A stretch of DNA of 64,000 nt, from assembly GCF_047501465.1 (NCBI RefSeq), contig NZ_JAZDRL010000002.1, forward strand, positions 620,001 to 684,000, written 5' to 3'. Positions 44,345-52,052 of the stretch are shown in pieces. Below the pieces are notes generated by a model. It saw nothing but the letters and a program-made list of their open reading frames with translations, was not told where the DNA came from and searched no databases. The position numbers and the translations under genes were made by a program. Every line of letters starts with the position of its first letter. The stretch's first letter is position 1. The DNA is from Pseudochelatococcus sp047501465 (GTDB lineage: Bacteria; Pseudomonadota; Alphaproteobacteria; Rhizobiales; Beijerinckiaceae).

Positions 44345-45367
44345 ATGCCGATTTATCAGGACGGCGCACTGCACCTCTATGGTGTGGTGGGTGAGAACTA
44401 TTGGGGTGAAGGTTTTACCGCGCTTCAGGTTATCGAGGCGTTGGCCGATCATGGTCGCGACAACGACATCACTGTGCGGGTCAATTCAGGTGGTGGCATA
44501 GCCTCTGAAGGTATCGCGATCTTCAATGCGCTGACCGCGCATAAAGGCCGGGTGCGGGTTGAGGTTGATGCGATAGCGGCATCTGCTGCCTCCATAATCG
44601 CCATGGCTGGCGATGACATCGTGATGCGTGCTGGCGCGCTGATGATGATCCACGATCCAGCAAGCTTTAGCGCTGGCACTGCAGAGGATCATGAAAAGCA
44701 ACGCGATCTGCTCGACAAGATCGGCACCCAGATGGCGGCTATCTACGCGGATCGAAGCGGGCAGCAAGCCAGTGATGTTCGCGCCGCCATGAAGCAGGAG
44801 CTGTGGCTTAATCCATCTGAGGCCGTTGAGCAGGGTTACGCGACTGAGGCCGAGGAAGAGCAGGCACTCGCGTGGGCCGCATTCGACTATCGCGTCTATG
44901 CGCAGGCACCGGCACCGCTTACCGCGCTGGCCAAGTCACAACGCTGGACACTACCCAAAAACAACACGCCACCAGCGGCTAAAGCCGCAACCAGACAGCA
45001 GGAGAAAACCATGTCAGGCACAACGCCAGCGGCATCCGAGACCGTTGATATCGATACCATCCGTATGCAGGCAGCCAGTGATGCTGTTCGCGCCTATCGC
45101 GATCGCCGGACAGCCGTGCTGGCGCTTGATGAAGCCAAGGGTCGTGAGAAGCTGGCCGAGGCGCTGCTCGACACGGAATTGCCAGTCGAGCAGATCAAGG
45201 CAGCCCTTGGTGCCGCACCGATCGCATCCGAGGCGACTGCTCCCGATGCCAATGCTTATGAGGCAGCGCGCGCAGTTGGGTCCGGGCTTTCATCACAGGC
45301 ACCTGTTGCTCGTGGCGATCACGGCTGGAGCAAGGTCATCTCCCGCATCAATGGCACGGCCCGATAA
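44345..45367 (+). CDS. Prohead protease, ClpP-like serine peptidase, with C-terminal scaffold
   Basis: Protein of 340 residues. Residues about 5-180 are a ClpP-like peptidase (ITVRVNSGGGIASEGIAIFNAL, then DAIAASAASIIAMAGDD with the likely nucleophile Ser80, and MMIHDP with catalytic His103). Residues 223-340 are a charged, Ala-rich scaffold-like region. In lambda the equivalents are gpC and the nested gpNu3. An internal start at 45011 gives the scaffold alone. The start MPIYQDG at 44345 fits AAGGAT upstream. Confidence 0.9.
   Translation: MPIYQDGALHLYGVVGENYWGEGFTALQVIEALADHGRDNDITVRVNSGGGIASEGIAIFNALTAHKGRVRVEVDAIAASAASIIAMAGDDIVMRAGALMMIHDPASFSAGTAEDHEKQRDLLDKIGTQMAAIYADRSGQQASDVRAAMKQELWLNPSEAVEQGYATEAEEEQALAWAAFDYRVYAQAPAPLTALAKSQRWTLPKNNTPPAAKAATRQQEKTMSGTTPAASETVDIDTIRMQAASDAVRAYRDRRTAVLALDEAKGREKLAEALLDTELPVEQIKAALGAAPIASEATAPDANAYEAARAVGSGLSSQAPVARGDHGWSKVISRINGTAR
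45011..45367 (+). CDS. Nested head scaffolding protein (Nu3-like), internal start in protease gene
   Basis: An in-frame ATG at 45011 is preceded by CAGGAG at 44999-45004 with ideal spacing, inside the protease gene. It would make a 118-residue protein starting MSGTTPAASETVDIDTIRMQ, largely helical and charged, as expected for a scaffold. Lambda makes gpNu3 the same way from within C. The site is clear; expression is inference. Confidence 0.65.
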   Translation: MSGTTPAASETVDIDTIRMQAASDAVRAYRDRRTAVLALDEAKGREKLAEALLDTELPVEQIKAALGAAPIASEATAPDANAYEAARAVGSGLSSQAPVARGDHGWSKVISRINGTAR

Positions 45368-45404
45368 GCCTGCCATCAACCCATTCTGAGTAAGAGGATT
45401 TGCC

Positions 45405-46055
45405 ATGACAAGGTTTACTGAAGCGCGCCATCCAGGCGAGTTCCTGATTTCGGAAGCAAGCGGTAACCGCTCGCGCGATGCCATTGTGATTGCAGCAGAG
45501 CAATCCATCCAGCCTGGACAAGTGCTGGCAGGCCGCGCTGTGCCAGCGAATGTTAATGCAGTGGCTTTTGTCGCTTCAGGCAATACCGGCAATGCGACCA
45601 TCGTGCTTGCAAGCCCAGCCGTATCAGCTGCCGTCAAGCCCGGCATTTACCGTGGCATCGCGACAGCTGCGACCACCGTGAAGTGGGAAGATCCTGATGG
45701 TATCGCTATCGGTAACTCCACTCACGGCACCGCTTTCAACAAGGCTGTGAAGTTCACTATCACGGCAGGCGGTACGGCCACTGTTGTGGGCGATGTCTTT
45801 GAAGTTGCGGTGAGCATCGACGCTGATGACGTTGAATACGCTGCCTACGATCCAGCCGTTGACGATGTTGATGCTGTTCGTGCAGTTGCCTTTTACGGTG
45901 TGAAAACCGGAGCCGGTGAGACAGCGCCGATCACAGCCATCACCCGCGATGCGGAAGTAGCCGGTGTTTGTCTGGAGTTCCTGCCTGCTGTGACTGCAGA
46001 GCAGCAGGCAGAAGCCATCGCTTCATTGCGTAGTGGCGGGATCATCGCTCGCTAA
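45405..46055 (+). CDS. Head decoration protein, lambda gpD-like
   Basis: Capsid-stabilising protein of 216 residues. The N-terminus (TEARHPGEFLISEASGNRSRDAIVIAAEQ) and QVLAGRAVPAN match the HDPD family. It is about twice as long as lambda gpD, with an inserted middle (about 60-150), while the C-terminal part (YGVKTGAGETAPITAITRDAEVAG) returns to the family pattern. It should bind at threefold axes of the expanded capsid. A terminator follows the gene. Confidence 0.88.
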   Translation: MTRFTEARHPGEFLISEASGNRSRDAIVIAAEQSIQPGQVLAGRAVPANVNAVAFVASGNTGNATIVLASPAVSAAVKPGIYRGIATAATTVKWEDPDGIAIGNSTHGTAFNKAVKFTITAGGTATVVGDVFEVAVSIDADDVEYAAYDPAVDDVDAVRAVAFYGVKTGAGETAPITAITRDAEVAGVCLEFLPAVTAEQQAEAIASLRSGGIIAR

Positions 46056-46085
46056 CACAACTCCAATCATCCCGACCATCTTCCA

Positions 46086-46107
46086 CCCGCTTTAAGCGGG
46101 TATTTTT
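46086..46107 (+). terminator. Intrinsic terminator before the major capsid gene
   Basis: CCCGC-TTTAA-GCGGG (46086-46100, extendable to 7 bp) is followed by TATTTTTA. It lies 12 to 20 bases before the capsid start and would lower read-through from the head genes, or the capsid gene has its own promoter. Confidence 0.8.
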
Positions 46108-46119
46108 ATGGAGCGAGCC

Positions 46120-47163
46120 ATGCTCGATATCTTTGCAACCAATCCGGCATTCAGCGTAACGTCGCTGACAGATGCCGTTAATGAAATCGCCGTTCGCCCC
46201 GGCCGCCTCGGGCAGCTGGGTCTGTTTAGCGCAACCTCTGTTACTACGCTGACGATCTCATTGGAGCGCATCGGTGATAGCATCCAGCTTGTTGCGCCAT
46301 CACCACGCGGTGCGCCTGGTGAAGTGCGTGACATGCCAAAGCGCTCAATCGAGAGCCTTTCCATTCCCCACTTTCAGCGCGACTGGAGCGTAGTGGCTGA
46401 CGAAGTGCAGGGCATTCGTGCTTATGGCAGCGAAACCGCCCTTCAAACTGTGCAGGGTATCGTCGGGCAAAAGATCTCCATGAACGTGGCGGATCTCGAT
46501 CTCACCGATGAATATTCCCGCATCGGCGCTATTCAGGGCATCGTCACCTACAAGGGCGGCGAGACGCTGAACCTCTTCAACAAGTTCGGCGTGTCACAGC
46601 CTACTGAGGTGGATTTCGATCTGGATAATGCTAATCCAGAAGAGGGCATTCTTCGCAAGAAGTGCGTTGCTTTCATACGCAAGACACGGGCAGCTCTTGG
46701 TGGTGTGCCGTTCTCCAATCTCCATGCGTTTGTTGGCGATAATTTCTTTGATGACCTACTGTCTCACCCTGAAGTGCGTGAGACATACAAGGGCTGGTCT
46801 GAAGCGCAGATCTTGCGGGAAAGCTACATCGGCAAGAACCGGGCTGATAATCCGATGTTCGAGTTCGGTGGCATCGTTTGGGAAAACTACGGTGCGATCA
46901 CCAACGAAGACAGCGGAGACGACGGGGCCTTGCTCGGCATCCAGACCAACAGCGCAAAGTTCGTACCGGTTGGCGTGCCAGGCTTGTTCCGCACCTACTA
47001 CGCACCAGCTGATTACATAGAGACCGTCAACACGCTCGGTCAGCGTCTTTATGCAAAGCAATGGCCGATGCAGAACGGCAAGGGTATCCATGGCGAGGTG
47101 CAGACGAACGCTCTGCATATCGCAACCCGTCCTGGCGCATTGCTGCGCGCCAAGCGCACCTGA
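46120..47163 (+). CDS. Major capsid protein, lambda gpE family
   Basis: HK97-fold capsid subunit of 347 residues. Family traits: MLDIF at the start with NPAFSVTSLTDAVNEI, RPGRLGQLGLF, SIPHFQRDWSVVADEVQGIRA, the central YKGGETLNLFNKFGV, and GRGYxYAxxW-type endings (here LYAKQWPMQNGKGIHGEVQTNAL). GGAG precedes ATG 46120; an ATG at 46108 adds four residues. It follows the decoration gene as in lambda. Confidence 0.94.
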   Translation: MLDIFATNPAFSVTSLTDAVNEIAVRPGRLGQLGLFSATSVTTLTISLERIGDSIQLVAPSPRGAPGEVRDMPKRSIESLSIPHFQRDWSVVADEVQGIRAYGSETALQTVQGIVGQKISMNVADLDLTDEYSRIGAIQGIVTYKGGETLNLFNKFGVSQPTEVDFDLDNANPEEGILRKKCVAFIRKTRAALGGVPFSNLHAFVGDNFFDDLLSHPEVRETYKGWSEAQILRESYIGKNRADNPMFEFGGIVWENYGAITNEDSGDDGALLGIQTNSAKFVPVGVPGLFRTYYAPADYIETVNTLGQRLYAKQWPMQNGKGIHGEVQTNALHIATRPGALLRAKRT

Positions 47164-47174
47164 TGGTGTGAACC

Positions 47175-47555
47175 ATGAAGCCCGCGCGCTTCCACGACAT
47201 CCGCGACAAGGTGCTTGCGGGTGTCGACCATGTCTTTGCCGAGCCGGTGCGATTGACCTTCTTTGAAGCCAAGAAGCTTGATCCTTCCCGCCTGCAAATC
47301 GAGATCGAAGCTGTTCTGCGCACAGGAGGTGGAACGGTATCGAATGTCTCAGGCGGGCAGTCGCAGAGTTGGCGCACCCGCATCACAGCCCAAAAGGCTG
47401 AGCTGCACGTTAACCGCGCCAACTACACCGGGCCGGCTCTCCGGCAGGGCGATATCGTACGGGCACTTTCACGGCCGGGTGAACCACGCTTTGAGGTTCT
47501 GCACGTTGATGATCGTGGGCATTCGCGGCTTGTAATCGAATTGGGGGAAGCATGA
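47175..47555 (+). CDS. Probable head-tail connector (neck) protein
   Basis: Protein of 126 residues, beta-rich (RLTFFEAKKLDPSRLQIEIEAVLRTGGG, LHVNRANY, DIVRALSRPGEPRFEVLHVDDRGHSRLVIEL). No certain family is recognised; position after the capsid gene and size suggest a lambda gpFII-like or stopper protein. Its 3' end overlaps the next start as ATGA. Confidence 0.65.
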   Translation: MKPARFHDIRDKVLAGVDHVFAEPVRLTFFEAKKLDPSRLQIEIEAVLRTGGGTVSNVSGGQSQSWRTRITAQKAELHVNRANYTGPALRQGDIVRALSRPGEPRFEVLHVDDRGHSRLVIELGEA

Positions 47556-48448
47556 GTCTTGTCCGCATAGCGCTTCGCATCGCTGCCGTGCAGGCGCTGC
47601 GGGGACGAACACTCGTTGGCGATAATGTACTCGATAGTCAGATTGGCGCTCTTGATATGGCAGCCGATGGCTCGCTGAGCACCGATCAGAAAAAGCCATG
47701 GATCGCAGTTTATACAGATGCATCGAGCACGAAAGATAGCATATCGAATGTCACACTACGGGCGCTTACGCCCAATGGTGCGACGCAAATCCTGATCGAA
47801 ACCGGGCTGACGGCTGCTCATGTGGTGACTGATCCAGAGACGGAAGAAAGCACGGTCTATACGGGTATTCCTGATACGGATGATGCCTTCGAGCTTCATG
47901 CCGATATCGTTGCCCGCCAGATTGCAGATGTCCTGACCGATCCGGATAATGGCTGGGCCGAGATTGTGCGCAGTTTCATTCTGTCGTTTCGTGCAGTGGA
48001 GCGCGTGCGTACCAGTGGTGATCAGAACGGCACACGACTGGCGGCCCAACAAATCAGGATCACAGCTGATCTGGTGGTCGATCCGCTGCGAGGCGAGCCG
48101 CTAAAAGACGGATCGCCCATGAAGGCCTTCTTCGATAAATGCGAAGCAGATTTGCGGGTGCCAAATCCAGCATATCCAGCTGAGAGTGATGAGCCAACCA
48201 TTATTGATCCTGTGATCGCTTCAACCCTGGCGTTGATGCGTGCCCAGATCGAAATGAATGCTGCGCCTTATGATTGGCAGACGGTTCAACGTAGATTTGG
48301 TCTTAATCGCAATGAAGCTGACGGCTTGTTAATCACGCCTCCACCTGGTGTGCCTGGTGATGCAACGTTTACGGATATTGCTTCGCCAGATGCGCAGCCT
48401 GAGACGCATGATTACGATTGGCAACCTGATGAAGGATCTCCGGTATGA
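47552..48448 (+). CDS. Phage structural protein of unknown role (possible tail terminator region)
   Basis: Protein of 298 residues with an N-terminal RIALRIAAVQALRG helix, a central alternating beta region and a Pro/Asp-rich tail (TPPPGVPGDATFTDIASPDAQPE). No family is recognised with confidence. It is translationally coupled to both neighbours by ATGA overlaps and sits between the neck protein and the baseplate spike, where a tail-terminator or tail-completion protein would be encoded. Confidence 0.65.
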   Translation: MSLVRIALRIAAVQALRGRTLVGDNVLDSQIGALDMAADGSLSTDQKKPWIAVYTDASSTKDSISNVTLRALTPNGATQILIETGLTAAHVVTDPETEESTVYTGIPDTDDAFELHADIVARQIADVLTDPDNGWAEIVRSFILSFRAVERVRTSGDQNGTRLAAQQIRITADLVVDPLRGEPLKDGSPMKAFFDKCEADLRVPNPAYPAESDEPTIIDPVIASTLALMRAQIEMNAAPYDWQTVQRRFGLNRNEADGLLITPPPGVPGDATFTDIASPDAQPETHDYDWQPDEGSPV

Positions 48449-49023
48449 GTGATCTGGCAGCGCATTTTGCCAGGCTCAATTATCGCATTGCCGAGCTTGA
48501 GCGGCGCAACCGTAATCGCTCGCGTATAGGCACTGTGACAGAGGTTGATCCCGATAAGGGTAAAGCCCGTGTTGAGCTGGCAAACGACTTTGTGTCTGAT
48601 TGGATACCCTGGCAGGAACAAGCTGCCGGATCTGCCAGAACGCACTTTCCGCTCTCAATCGGCCAGCAGGTGCGGGTCCGTTCGCAGAATGGTGATCTGA
48701 CCGATGCCGAGATTGAGGCCTCGTTACCATCAGATACCAACACGCGCCCTTCGCAAAAGGGTGATGAGTATGTGCTTCTCGAAGTTGGCAGCACCCGCAT
48801 TGCCGTCAGCGACGGTGGAGCGACCGCTTCCATCACCGTTGGCGGCAGCACTCTCACGATCACAGATGGTAATATGATGCTTGAAGCTACTGAGATCACT
48901 CTCAAAGGTGCGGTCAAGATTGAAGGCGCATCCGTCACCCATAATGGCGCAAACATTGGTGACACGCATATCCACGGTGGCGTCATGGCTGGGCCTGCAA
49001 CCACAGGCACACCGGCAAATTGA
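48445..49023 (+). CDS. Baseplate spike protein gpV
   Basis: P2 gpV-like central spike of 192 residues. An N-terminal helix (LNYRIAELERRNRNRSRIG) leads to an OB-fold (GTVTEVDPDKGKARVELAND), then a triple-stranded beta-helix (repeating TVGGSTLTITDGNMMLEATEITLKG) and a tip with HIHGG; the H-x-H is the known iron-binding motif of gpV apices. It pierces the outer membrane on tail contraction. The unrelated AbiEi-type gene follows it. Confidence 0.92.
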   Translation: MSDLAAHFARLNYRIAELERRNRNRSRIGTVTEVDPDKGKARVELANDFVSDWIPWQEQAAGSARTHFPLSIGQQVRVRSQNGDLTDAEIEASLPSDTNTRPSQKGDEYVLLEVGSTRIAVSDGGATASITVGGSTLTITDGNMMLEATEITLKGAVKIEGASVTHNGANIGDTHIHGGVMAGPATTGTPAN

Positions 49024-49041
49024 GGTAGCTTGAGTAAAATA

Positions 49042-49072
49042 TTGCATGAATTTTTCATAAAAATTCTTGCAT
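49042..49072 (+). promoter_or_regulatory. Palindromic promoter region of the AbiEi-type gene
   Basis: TTGCAT (49042-49047) and TTGCAT (49067-49072) flank a perfect inverted repeat, GAATTTTT-CAT-AAAAATTC (49048-49066). GCATAAT at 49069-49075 looks like a -10 box. The AT-rich block differs sharply from adjacent phage DNA. AbiEi antitoxins are known to repress their own promoters by binding inverted repeats, so this is a candidate operator. Confidence 0.6.
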
Positions 49073-49111
49073 AATTGTTATTGTTTCCCATGCTGATAAT
49101 GGGGAGTGATC

Positions 49112-49705
49112 ATGAGCAAGCTGGATGAACTACGCAAACATCTAAAGCCTGGTGGGGTTTATCGCCGTGAAAATCTTGCTCAATGGTCAACTGCCGTGGA
49201 CAGGCATATCAAGGAGCTTCTGGTAACGGAGGAGTTGGTAAAACTTTCCGCTGGCCTCTACTTGCATCCAAAACAAACCGCATTCGGCAGGGCTCCGGCG
49301 GACGATGCCATTCTTGTTGCTGCATTCCTGAAAGATAAGCGCTTTCTTATAACATCGCCTAACGCATACAACGCGCTGGGTGTGGGAGCGACGCAGCTTT
49401 ATAACGAAACCGTCATCTATAACCACAAACGCCATGGGCGTCTCACGTTAGGCAGCCGTAGTTTTGATTTCCGACGCAGGCCATGTTTCCCTCAAAAACT
49501 GACAGAGGAGTTTCTGTTGGTTGATTTGGTAAACAACCTCAAAAAAGTGGCTGAGGACGATCAGTTGCTTTTGTGGCGGGTAGAGAAAAAGGCAGGGCAG
49601 CTTAATCGTAAGACCCTCCTGCAGATTGCCAATGAATTTGGCACTGTCAGAACACGTAAATTTTTCGATGCCTTGGTCTCGAACATGGCTAAAGCTATCA
49701 GTTGA
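49112..49705 (+). CDS. AbiEi-type antitoxin/regulator (DUF6088-like), no toxin partner
   Basis: Protein of 197 residues. An N-terminal winged helix (LDELRKHLKPGGVYRRENLAQW, then VDRHIKELLVTEELVKLSAGLYLHPK) is followed by the AbiEi-like C-terminal domain (FLITSPNAYNALGVGATQLYNETVIYNHKRHG, SRSFDFRRRPCFPQKLTEEFLLVDLVNNL). Such proteins usually precede an AbiEii nucleotidyltransferase toxin, but the next genes are phage baseplate genes. GGGGAG precedes ATG 49112. It is inserted between spike and baseplate genes with its own promoter, a typical moron. Confidence 0.85.
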   Translation: MSKLDELRKHLKPGGVYRRENLAQWSTAVDRHIKELLVTEELVKLSAGLYLHPKQTAFGRAPADDAILVAAFLKDKRFLITSPNAYNALGVGATQLYNETVIYNHKRHGRLTLGSRSFDFRRRPCFPQKLTEEFLLVDLVNNLKKVAEDDQLLLWRVEKKAGQLNRKTLLQIANEFGTVRTRKFFDALVSNMAKAIS

Positions 49706-49751
49706 TAAGCCATTAATAAGGCTTGGAATTCTCCCGCACATGGAGGGCATT

Positions 49752-49943
49752 ATGCCGCTTTACGAAGTCAAAAAGACCGGCTGGTTGGCCGGAACGTATC
49801 GTCACGCCGGTGGCAAGGTGGAGCTCACCGAGGACAAGGCAAAGTACTTCCTGCCGCCTCATGATGATCGCCTTGCACTGGTGCAACCGGTACCGCAGGT
49901 GCCTAAAGCTGGCGCATCGAAGCCCACGCCAAAAAAGAGCTGA
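49752..49943 (+). CDS. Small phage protein
   Basis: Protein of 63 residues: MPLYEVKKTGWLAGTYRHAG, then LTEDKAKYFLPP and a Pro/Lys-rich tail. Similar short proteins with a GWLAG and LTxxxAKYF pattern occur in structural clusters of other phages; the role is unknown. GGAGGG lies four bases before ATG 49752, which decides the start. Confidence 0.65.
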   Translation: MPLYEVKKTGWLAGTYRHAGGKVELTEDKAKYFLPPHDDRLALVQPVPQVPKAGASKPTPKKS

Positions 49944-49945
49944 CC

Positions 49946-50338
49946 GTGGCGGATTCTGTCGGCTTCGACCGTGAGACAGGGGCCATCATCACCGATTGGG
50001 AGCATGTCAGCCAGTCAATCGGTTTGAGCTTGACTACTCCTCGCTTCACTCGGGTGATGCGCCGCCTGTTTGGTTCTGATCTGACGGGCATGATTGATGC
50101 TCCAATGAACAGCCAAAACATGCTGCGCGTGATCCGTGCCGTGGCCGAGGCGCTCCAGCCACGTTTGATCGAAGGGCGTCAATATGGCGAGCCACGCTTC
50201 AAATTGGAGAAGGTGCATGTCAACCAGGCCGAGGCGTCTGGGCGGCTGACGATTACGGTTCGAGGGCAATATCTGCCACGCGGGCATTTGGGCGATACGA
50301 CACCAGCGGGTGTCCGGGGGGCAGAGGTCAGGTTATGA
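49946..50338 (+). CDS. Baseplate wedge protein gpW (gp25-like)
   Basis: Protein of 130 residues of the GPW/gp25 family: GFDRETGAIITDWEHVSQSIGLSLTTPRFTRVMRRLFGSDL, with the conserved R-V-M-R-R-x-F-G-S near residue 37, then IRAVAEALQPRLIEG and a C-terminal beta part. It starts the sheath and joins the wedge of the baseplate. Start is GTG, two bases after the previous stop. Confidence 0.9.
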   Translation: MADSVGFDRETGAIITDWEHVSQSIGLSLTTPRFTRVMRRLFGSDLTGMIDAPMNSQNMLRVIRAVAEALQPRLIEGRQYGEPRFKLEKVHVNQAEASGRLTITVRGQYLPRGHLGDTTPAGVRGAEVRL

Positions 50339-51309
50339 GCCGTTTCGAGGATATCGATCTCGCCCGTCTTGGCGGTGTGCCGGATCTGTTTCCGGCAAAT
50401 TATGAAGCCGAGGTGGATGCTATCCGCGCAAGCTTCATTGCTCGCTGGAATGCGAAGCGTGCGATCAATCCGGCGCTTCCTGCGGCTGATACGCTGTTCC
50501 TCGAAAACAACTCAACACTCACACTGATTGAGGAATGCGCCTGGCGCGTCACGCTTGCCAAGCAGCAGTACAATGATGCTGTTCGGGCGGTGATGCTTGC
50601 CTCTACCTGGGGCATTTATCTTGAGCATCGTGCATCAGAGTTTGGCCTAACTAGGCGGGTGATTGATCCGGTTAATCCGCAGGCGATACCACCTGTGCCG
50701 GCTGTCCTTGAAAGCGATGAGGAACTGCGCCGCCGTCGCCAGATGGCGGTTGAGGCGGTTAGCACTGCTGGGCCTTATGGCGCCTATATCTGGTGGGCGC
50801 TTGAGGCGCATCCGCAGATCAAGTCTGTTGCCATTTATGGGCCTGAGAGCGGTCTGGTTGATCCGGGCGAGGTGCTGGTCATCGTGCTGGACAAGCGCGG
50901 GGATGGTACTGCACCACAGGCTGTGCTTGATGCAGTGAGTAGCAAACTCTCGGCTGCAACAGTGCGTCCCCTGACAGATCGGCCAGTCTTTGTCGAGGCT
51001 GCAGAAATCATCCTCTATGACGTTTCAGTCAAGCTGACGGTGCTGCCGGGGCCGGATAATGAGCTCATCCGTCAACGGGTTTTAGCGCGGGTCACAGCTC
51101 ATGTCACTGATAGGCATAAGGCTGAAGCAATAGTGACCGTATCAGGTATCGCGGCGGCTGCCAGTATTGTCGATGAGCAGGGCAAAGCGCTGATAGAGGA
51201 GGTCGAGGTAATCTCGCCTGCTGCCAATATCGTGCCTGGCCCGAAGGAAGCTGCCTTCGCGCAGTCGATCACTGTCACCACGGATGTGCTCAATGACCTT
51301 GTCCTATGA
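50335..51309 (+). CDS. Baseplate wedge protein gpJ (Baseplate_J)
   Basis: Protein of 324 residues. FEDIDLARLGGVPDLFPANYEAE opens it; YLEHRASEFGLTRRVID, DEELRRRRQMAVEAVSTAGPYGAYIWWALEAHP and the ending AAAASIVDEQGKALIEEVEV are Baseplate_J features. It forms the wedge that links spike hub and fibres. Coupled by ATGA to the gpW gene. Confidence 0.93.
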   Translation: MSRFEDIDLARLGGVPDLFPANYEAEVDAIRASFIARWNAKRAINPALPAADTLFLENNSTLTLIEECAWRVTLAKQQYNDAVRAVMLASTWGIYLEHRASEFGLTRRVIDPVNPQAIPPVPAVLESDEELRRRRQMAVEAVSTAGPYGAYIWWALEAHPQIKSVAIYGPESGLVDPGEVLVIVLDKRGDGTAPQAVLDAVSSKLSAATVRPLTDRPVFVEAAEIILYDVSVKLTVLPGPDNELIRQRVLARVTAHVTDRHKAEAIVTVSGIAAAASIVDEQGKALIEEVEVISPAANIVPGPKEAAFAQSITVTTDVLNDLVL

Positions 51310-52036
51310 TGACGGTAGCACGGTTGTTCCGCTGGTCATCGGCGGAATTCCGGTCAAGATTGGCGGCAGTTCAATCGGGTTCGGTCGCAGGCCATGGAAT
51401 GGCCGCCAGCAGCGCTCTTTATTGCCTGATCCAAGTGACTATGAGCATGCCCTGTCAGAAGCGTTTGCCGCCGCCTTTGCTGCTTTGCCAGATGCCTGGA
51501 GCATCCCTGATGTTCTGAACTGGGAACGTTGCCCAGCTGTATTGCTCCCATGGCTCGCCTGGGAGTGGTCGGTGGATGAATGGCAGCGTGACTGGCCTGA
51601 AGCGACACAGCGGGCGGTGATAGGCGCATCCTGGGGCTTTCATGCGGTCAAGGGCAGTGCAGGTGCAATGCAGATCGCCATAGAAGCGATTGGCTATGGA
51701 ATAGAAGTCACGGAATGGTGGCAGGCTGTTCCACCCCGAGATCCTTATACGTATCGCTACAAATTGACTTCGCCGTTTGGTCGTCCATGGACTGATGGTG
51801 AAGTTAGAAGCATGGAGCGCATCTCGCTGCGAGCCAAGAATGTGCGTTCATGGCTTGAGGCGGTTGAGATGCATGTTTCCGGGGCTAGCGTTCCCGTCTA
51901 CTCCGGCGCAGTTGTGCACTCGCATATCCGGGTATCGCCTGTCACTGATCCCGTTACCCAACTTGATGCGCGTGCTTCTCTCTTTGCAGGCGTTGCTGTT
52001 CGTAGCCGCATGCGCGTCGTTATAACAGTTCACTAG
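51293..52036 (+). CDS. Baseplate protein gpI (Tail_P2_I)
   Basis: Protein of 247 residues. The core SLLPDPSDYEHALSEAFAAAF, CPAVLLPWLAWEWSVDEW and ATQRAVIGASWGFHAVKGSAGAMQIAI are classical for P2 gpI. A C-terminal extension (about 175-247) differs from P2. The start overlaps gpJ; ATG 51293 (MTLSYDDG) and 51284 are both possible, as an N-terminal extension precedes the core. It acts with gpJ at the fibre attachment site. Confidence 0.88.
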   Translation: MTLSYDDGSTVVPLVIGGIPVKIGGSSIGFGRRPWNGRQQRSLLPDPSDYEHALSEAFAAAFAALPDAWSIPDVLNWERCPAVLLPWLAWEWSVDEWQRDWPEATQRAVIGASWGFHAVKGSAGAMQIAIEAIGYGIEVTEWWQAVPPRDPYTYRYKLTSPFGRPWTDGEVRSMERISLRAKNVRSWLEAVEMHVSGASVPVYSGAVVHSHIRVSPVTDPVTQLDARASLFAGVAVRSRMRVVITVH

Positions 52037-52052
52037 AATTACAGGACTAACC

